Source of the DNA: DASVDK01 sp036381125 [NCBI: Thermodesulfobacteriota bacterium]
GTDB lineage: Bacteria > DASVDK01
Reading direction: 5' to 3'
Length of the DNA: 14,124 bases
Assembly (NCBI GenBank): GCA_036381125.1
Contig: DASVDK010000276.1
Span: forward strand, 1 to 14,124
In this document: positions 11,144 to 14,124 of the stretch, piece by piece
How positions within the stretch are numbered: position 1 is the stretch's first letter
Layout of the letters: each line of letters opens with the position of its first letter
Position numbers and translations under genes: made by a program
The notes under the pieces: model-generated
Databases searched by the model: none
Told to the model about the DNA's origin: nothing
Seen by the model: the letters and a program-made list of their open reading frames with translations, nothing else

Positions 11144-13885
11144 GTGGCGGACGAAGTCCTCAGAGCACGCTTCGAAGCCGATAACTCGGGCTTCATCCGC
11201 GCCGTCGCGCAGAACGAGCAGGCTGCGCGCCGCCTCGAAGCCGTGACGGGCGCGACGGCCCAGCAGGCCCGCAATCTTGAGAAGGCAACTGGCGGCGCGG
11301 CGACCCGCCTGCAGGCGGTGGCGCGTCAGGCCGCGAACGCCATTCCGTCGCTGACGGGCTTCGGTGGCAGCCTCTCCCAGATCGTCGGCATTGCGACGCG
11401 GTTCGGTCCGGCCGCGCTCCTCGCAGGCGGGCTCTTCGCCACCCTCCGGACCGGCGAGCCGGCGCTGCGGGAGACGGAGCGCGCCATGCGCTCGGTCGCC
11501 GTGAGCCTCTCTGGGATCGGGGTCAACTTCCGCGGTGTCGAGGAGCAGGTCGAGCAGACGATCGGACGGCTCGAGCGGCTGACCGGCGTCTCGGACGCGG
11601 AGCTCGCCCGCGCGTTCTCGCGCCTCGTGCAGATCACCGGCACGTACCGGACGAGTCTCGATGCGCTCGAAACGGTCGCTGATCTCGCCGCCGCGCGGCA
11701 GATGAGCCTCCGCGAGGCGGCCGAAGTCGTCGGCCGCGCGCTGAACGGTCAGGCCGGGAGCCTCCGACAGTATGCGATCACGGTCCGCGAGGGCGCGAGC
11801 CAGGCGGAAGTCCTGGCGGCCATCCAGAAGCAGGTCGGCGGGCAGGCGCGGGTGAATGTCGAGGCGGCCGACCGACTCACGATCGCGTGGGAAAACTTCG
11901 CAAAGTCCATCGCGTCGAAGGTCAAACCGGCGTGGGATGCGCTCCGCGAGGCGATGGCGGCCGTCCTCGAGTCCGTGACCGAAACGCAGACCGGCGTCGA
12001 GGAGGCGATGCAAGCCGCCGAGGCGGCGGTCGCGGCGCAGCTGGCCGGTCAGGCGGCCGGTATCCGTGATCCGGCTGGCGCCCAGCGGTTCGCCGAACAG
12101 TTGCGGCACGCGCGCGCCGCGGCCCGTGCGGAAGCCGCCGAGCTCTTCCGCGAGGGCCGGCGTGGCGTTGTGACTGGCGAGATCCAGGCCGCCGTCGCCG
12201 CCGACACACAGGGCGCCAGGCGCGCCGCACAGATCTTCGCCGACATGGAAGCGGCGATGGCGCGCGCGGCCCGGCAGGCGAGCTTCCTTGGGACCTCGGC
12301 CCGGGACGTGACGCAGCTCCGCCTGCAGGGCGAGATCGAGGCGGTCGAGTCGGCGCTCAAGCAGTTCGCCGAGCAGGGTGTCGCGCGCATGAACCCGCTC
12401 GTCGTCGAGGCGACGGAGCGGCTCAAGGACCTCCGGGCGGCGCTCGAAGCCGTCAAGCGCGAGGCGAAGGACATCCAGTCCATCGAGCCGCGGTTCGACC
12501 AGTTCGTGACCGAACGGACGTTCGAGACGCGCGCGCTCGTCGAGCGGCGCGCGGCCGGTCAGGCCATGATCGACGCCGTCTTCGCCGAGATGGCCGAGCA
12601 GCAGCTCGAGCTCGACGAGCAGGGCGCGCGCGCCTGGGCCGACCTGATGGACCGGAAGGCACAGGAGGCCGAACGCGCGGCCGAGCGGATCACGCGCGCG
12701 AACGAGCGCGCGGCGACGCAGACCCAGCGCGAGTGGGAGCGGACCGGCGACCGTGTCCTCGACGTCTTCGAGACGATCGCGCGTGGCGGCTCGCCGGGCG
12801 AGGCGCTGCGTGGCGCCGGCTTCTCGTTCGCGAGCGAGCTCCTGCGCGAGCAGGTCCGGGCCGTGCTCGCGCGTCGCGCAGGGGTCTCGGTCCCGACGGG
12901 CGGCGGCCTCAACCTCGGGAGCCTCCTCAACCTCGGCGGCCTCTTCGGCGGCGGCGGCGCGGTGCCGACGGCCCAGGCCGCGCTCCCGAACGCGGGGATC
13001 GAGTTGGGTGCCGGCCTCCAGGGCGCCGGCGGCGCGGCGGCGGGCGGCCTCGCGAGCCTCGGGCCGGCGCTGGCCGTGGCGGCGCCGCTCGTGATCGGCG
13101 GGGCCGCGATCGGGCTCTCGCGGTCTCGTCGCGCTCGGCGGCGCGCCCAGATCGAGGCGCTCCGGCAGGAGTTCGCCCCCTTCGCGCAGGCGGCGCGCGC
13201 GATCGCCGAGCAGGGACTCGTGACGCTGACGGGCGCCGCGGCCTCCGCCGTCGCGTTTATCGAGCACATCCGGAGCCTCGGCGACCGGGCCGGTGCCGAG
13301 AGCGCCAAGCAGTTCCTCGAGCGCTGGCGCCGCATTGCCGAGCCGCTCTCGCAGTCCGTGCAGGGCGGCCTCGCCGAGGGCATCCGGGCCTTCCTGAATC
13401 GTGAGGGCAACATGCTGCGGCGCCTCCGCGAGGGCGTGCGGAGCGCGATCGTCGACGCCTTCACGCAGGCGACGATCCAGGGCACGGTCGTGCGCGGCGC
13501 GTTCGGCGATCTCCTCGGCCGGCTCTCGGAGGGGCTCGCCCGCGGCCAGGACGTGACGGGTCTGATCCCGCAGATCGCCGCCATTCTCCCGGCCCTGGCG
13601 CAGCAGCTCGAGGCGGTCCTCGCGCCGCTCCGGACGGCGCTCGAGCGGGCGCTGCCGCGTGGCTCCTTCCAGACCGGGACGGCCTTCGTTCCCGAGACGG
13701 GGCCCTACATCCTCCACCGGGGCGAGGCTGTGATTCCGGCGGGTGCGCGGCCGGCCGGCGGGCCGGTCCATGTCCATGTCCACGTCGGCGAGACGGAGGT
13801 CGCGCAGGTGGTCTTCGACCGGCTCCTTGACCGCGTCGTGGAGGCGTTCCCGCTGCGGGCGCGCTTCCGGTACGGGATGGGGTAG
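11144..13885 (+). CDS. Tape measure protein (913 aa)
   Basis: This is a long, alanine-rich, mostly helical protein that sets tail length and is ejected with the DNA. The start is a GTG directly after the chaperone TAG. The N-terminus (LRARFEADNSGFIRAVAQNEQAARRLEAVTG) is the usual 'D.S.F...l...e.a...le' opening. Hydrophobic segments lie at about 87-101 (FGPAALLAGGLFATL) and 637-659 (LGPALAVAAPLVIGGAAIGL), with coiled-coil stretches in between, notably 420-560. The C-terminus holds PETGPYILHRGEAVIPAG (850-867), a common tape-measure ending, then an alternating VHVHVHV (875-881). By the usual rule of about 0.15 nm per residue the tail would be near 135-140 nm, if the protein is not processed. 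No peptidase or lysozyme domain is apparent. Confidence 0.93.
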   Translation: MADEVLRARFEADNSGFIRAVAQNEQAARRLEAVTGATAQQARNLEKATGGAATRLQAVARQAANAIPSLTGFGGSLSQIVGIATRFGPAALLAGGLFATLRTGEPALRETERAMRSVAVSLSGIGVNFRGVEEQVEQTIGRLERLTGVSDAELARAFSRLVQITGTYRTSLDALETVADLAAARQMSLREAAEVVGRALNGQAGSLRQYAITVREGASQAEVLAAIQKQVGGQARVNVEAADRLTIAWENFAKSIASKVKPAWDALREAMAAVLESVTETQTGVEEAMQAAEAAVAAQLAGQAAGIRDPAGAQRFAEQLRHARAAARAEAAELFREGRRGVVTGEIQAAVAADTQGARRAAQIFADMEAAMARAARQASFLGTSARDVTQLRLQGEIEAVESALKQFAEQGVARMNPLVVEATERLKDLRAALEAVKREAKDIQSIEPRFDQFVTERTFETRALVERRAAGQAMIDAVFAEMAEQQLELDEQGARAWADLMDRKAQEAERAAERITRANERAATQTQREWERTGDRVLDVFETIARGGSPGEALRGAGFSFASELLREQVRAVLARRAGVSVPTGGGLNLGSLLNLGGLFGGGGAVPTAQAALPNAGIELGAGLQGAGGAAAGGLASLGPALAVAAPLVIGGAAIGLSRSRRARRRAQIEALRQEFAPFAQAARAIAEQGLVTLTGAAASAVAFIEHIRSLGDRAGAESAKQFLERWRRIAEPLSQSVQGGLAEGIRAFLNREGNMLRRLREGVRSAIVDAFTQATIQGTVVRGAFGDLLGRLSEGLARGQDVTGLIPQIAAILPALAQQLEAVLAPLRTALERALPRGSFQTGTAFVPETGPYILHRGEAVIPAGARPAGGPVHVHVHVGETEVAQVVFDRLLDRVVEAFPLRARFRYGMG

Positions 13886-13888
13886 GCG

Positions 13889-14124
13889 ATGCCCGACCTG
13901 ATCGATCGGACCACGAACACGGGCCTCAGCACGCTCGCCAGTGGCATCGACGCCTCGGCGGCGACCATGACGCTCGCGTCCGGAACCGGCTCGCGCTTCC
14001 CGTCCGGCGGCTTCAACGTCGTCATCTGGGACAACACGCCAACCGCCGGCTACGCGAACCCGATCGATGACCCGAATCGCGAGATCGTGCGGGTCACGAG
14101 CCGGACCGGCGACGTCTGCACGAT
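13889..14124 (+). CDS. Distal tail protein, N-terminal part (3'-partial)
   Basis: The frame opens at the ATG three bases after the tape-measure stop and runs off the window, giving 78 visible residues. The sequence ...TGLSTLASGIDASAATMTLASGTGSRFPSGGFNVVIWD...NPIDDPNREIVRVTSRTGD has the pattern 'aTtitLasGtGsrFPs.g.fnvviwD....p..dp..EIVrVTsrtGd', which occurs at the N-terminus of phage tail, fibre or structural proteins. Position right after the tape measure fits a tail-tip or fibre-related component, but the rest of the gene is needed. The start has only a weak GGGGTAGG upstream, so translation is probably coupled to the tape measure. Confidence 0.72.
   Translation, partial: MPDLIDRTTNTGLSTLASGIDASAATMTLASGTGSRFPSGGFNVVIWDNTPTAGYANPIDDPNREIVRVTSRTGDVCT

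Noticed and set aside
13766-13786. Short tandem repeat encoding VHVHVHV in the tape measure
   Set aside because: Only three imperfect 6-base units; it fits a beta strand or metal-binding end seen in some tape-measure C-termini and does not need a special explanation.
1-14124. tRNA genes, CRISPR arrays, insertion sequences, integrase or att sites
   Set aside because: No cloverleaf, regular spaced repeats, transposase or recombinase motifs were noticed on either strand; this was by reading only, without a search tool.

Overview
The window is the left-hand morphogenesis block of a tailed phage or prophage with a long non-contractile tail (lambda-like siphovirus order). It is very GC-rich (roughly 70% by eye), and every supported gene is on the + strand, packed tightly with several ATGA stop/start overlaps. 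No host gene, integrase or attachment site is visible, so a prophage cannot be told from a free phage. The composition suggests a high-GC Gram-negative or soil bacterium, but I cannot name the host. The long minus-strand open frames are GC-driven shadows.

Layout: (1) 2-706, a conserved phage protein of unknown role cut by the window edge; (2) 707-840, a short non-coding gap with a strong nested inverted repeat and a GGGTCCT motif, read here as a candidate cos (packaging) site; (3) 841-1208, two small proteins, the second a likely membrane peptide; (4) 1214-3726, Nu1-type small and GpA-type large terminase; (5) 3723-6059, gpW-type joining protein and lambda-type portal, each preceded or followed by one of two paralogous small winged-helix proteins, with a related non-coding element after each; (6) 6149-8251, a prohead protease, scaffold and major capsid protein in one polypeptide, with a strong internal start signal; (7) 8282-9403, capsid decoration protein, head-tail joining protein and tail terminator; (8) 9416-10573, two tail-tube-like proteins; (9) 10584-11143, a G/GT-type tail assembly chaperone pair made through a likely -1 frameshift; (10) 11144-13885, tape measure; (11) 13889 to the edge, the start of a distal tail protein.

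Together these genes would cut and load DNA (terminase at cos through the portal), build and mature the shell (protease, scaffold, capsid, decoration), close the neck (gpW-like and FII-like proteins) and assemble a tail (terminator, tube, chaperones, tape measure). Little of the core is new. The points that deserve attention are the duplicated winged-helix cassette and its frameshifted second copy, the nested start inside the capsid fusion, the candidate cos site, the unusual slippery site, and the CTG start inferred for the small terminase.
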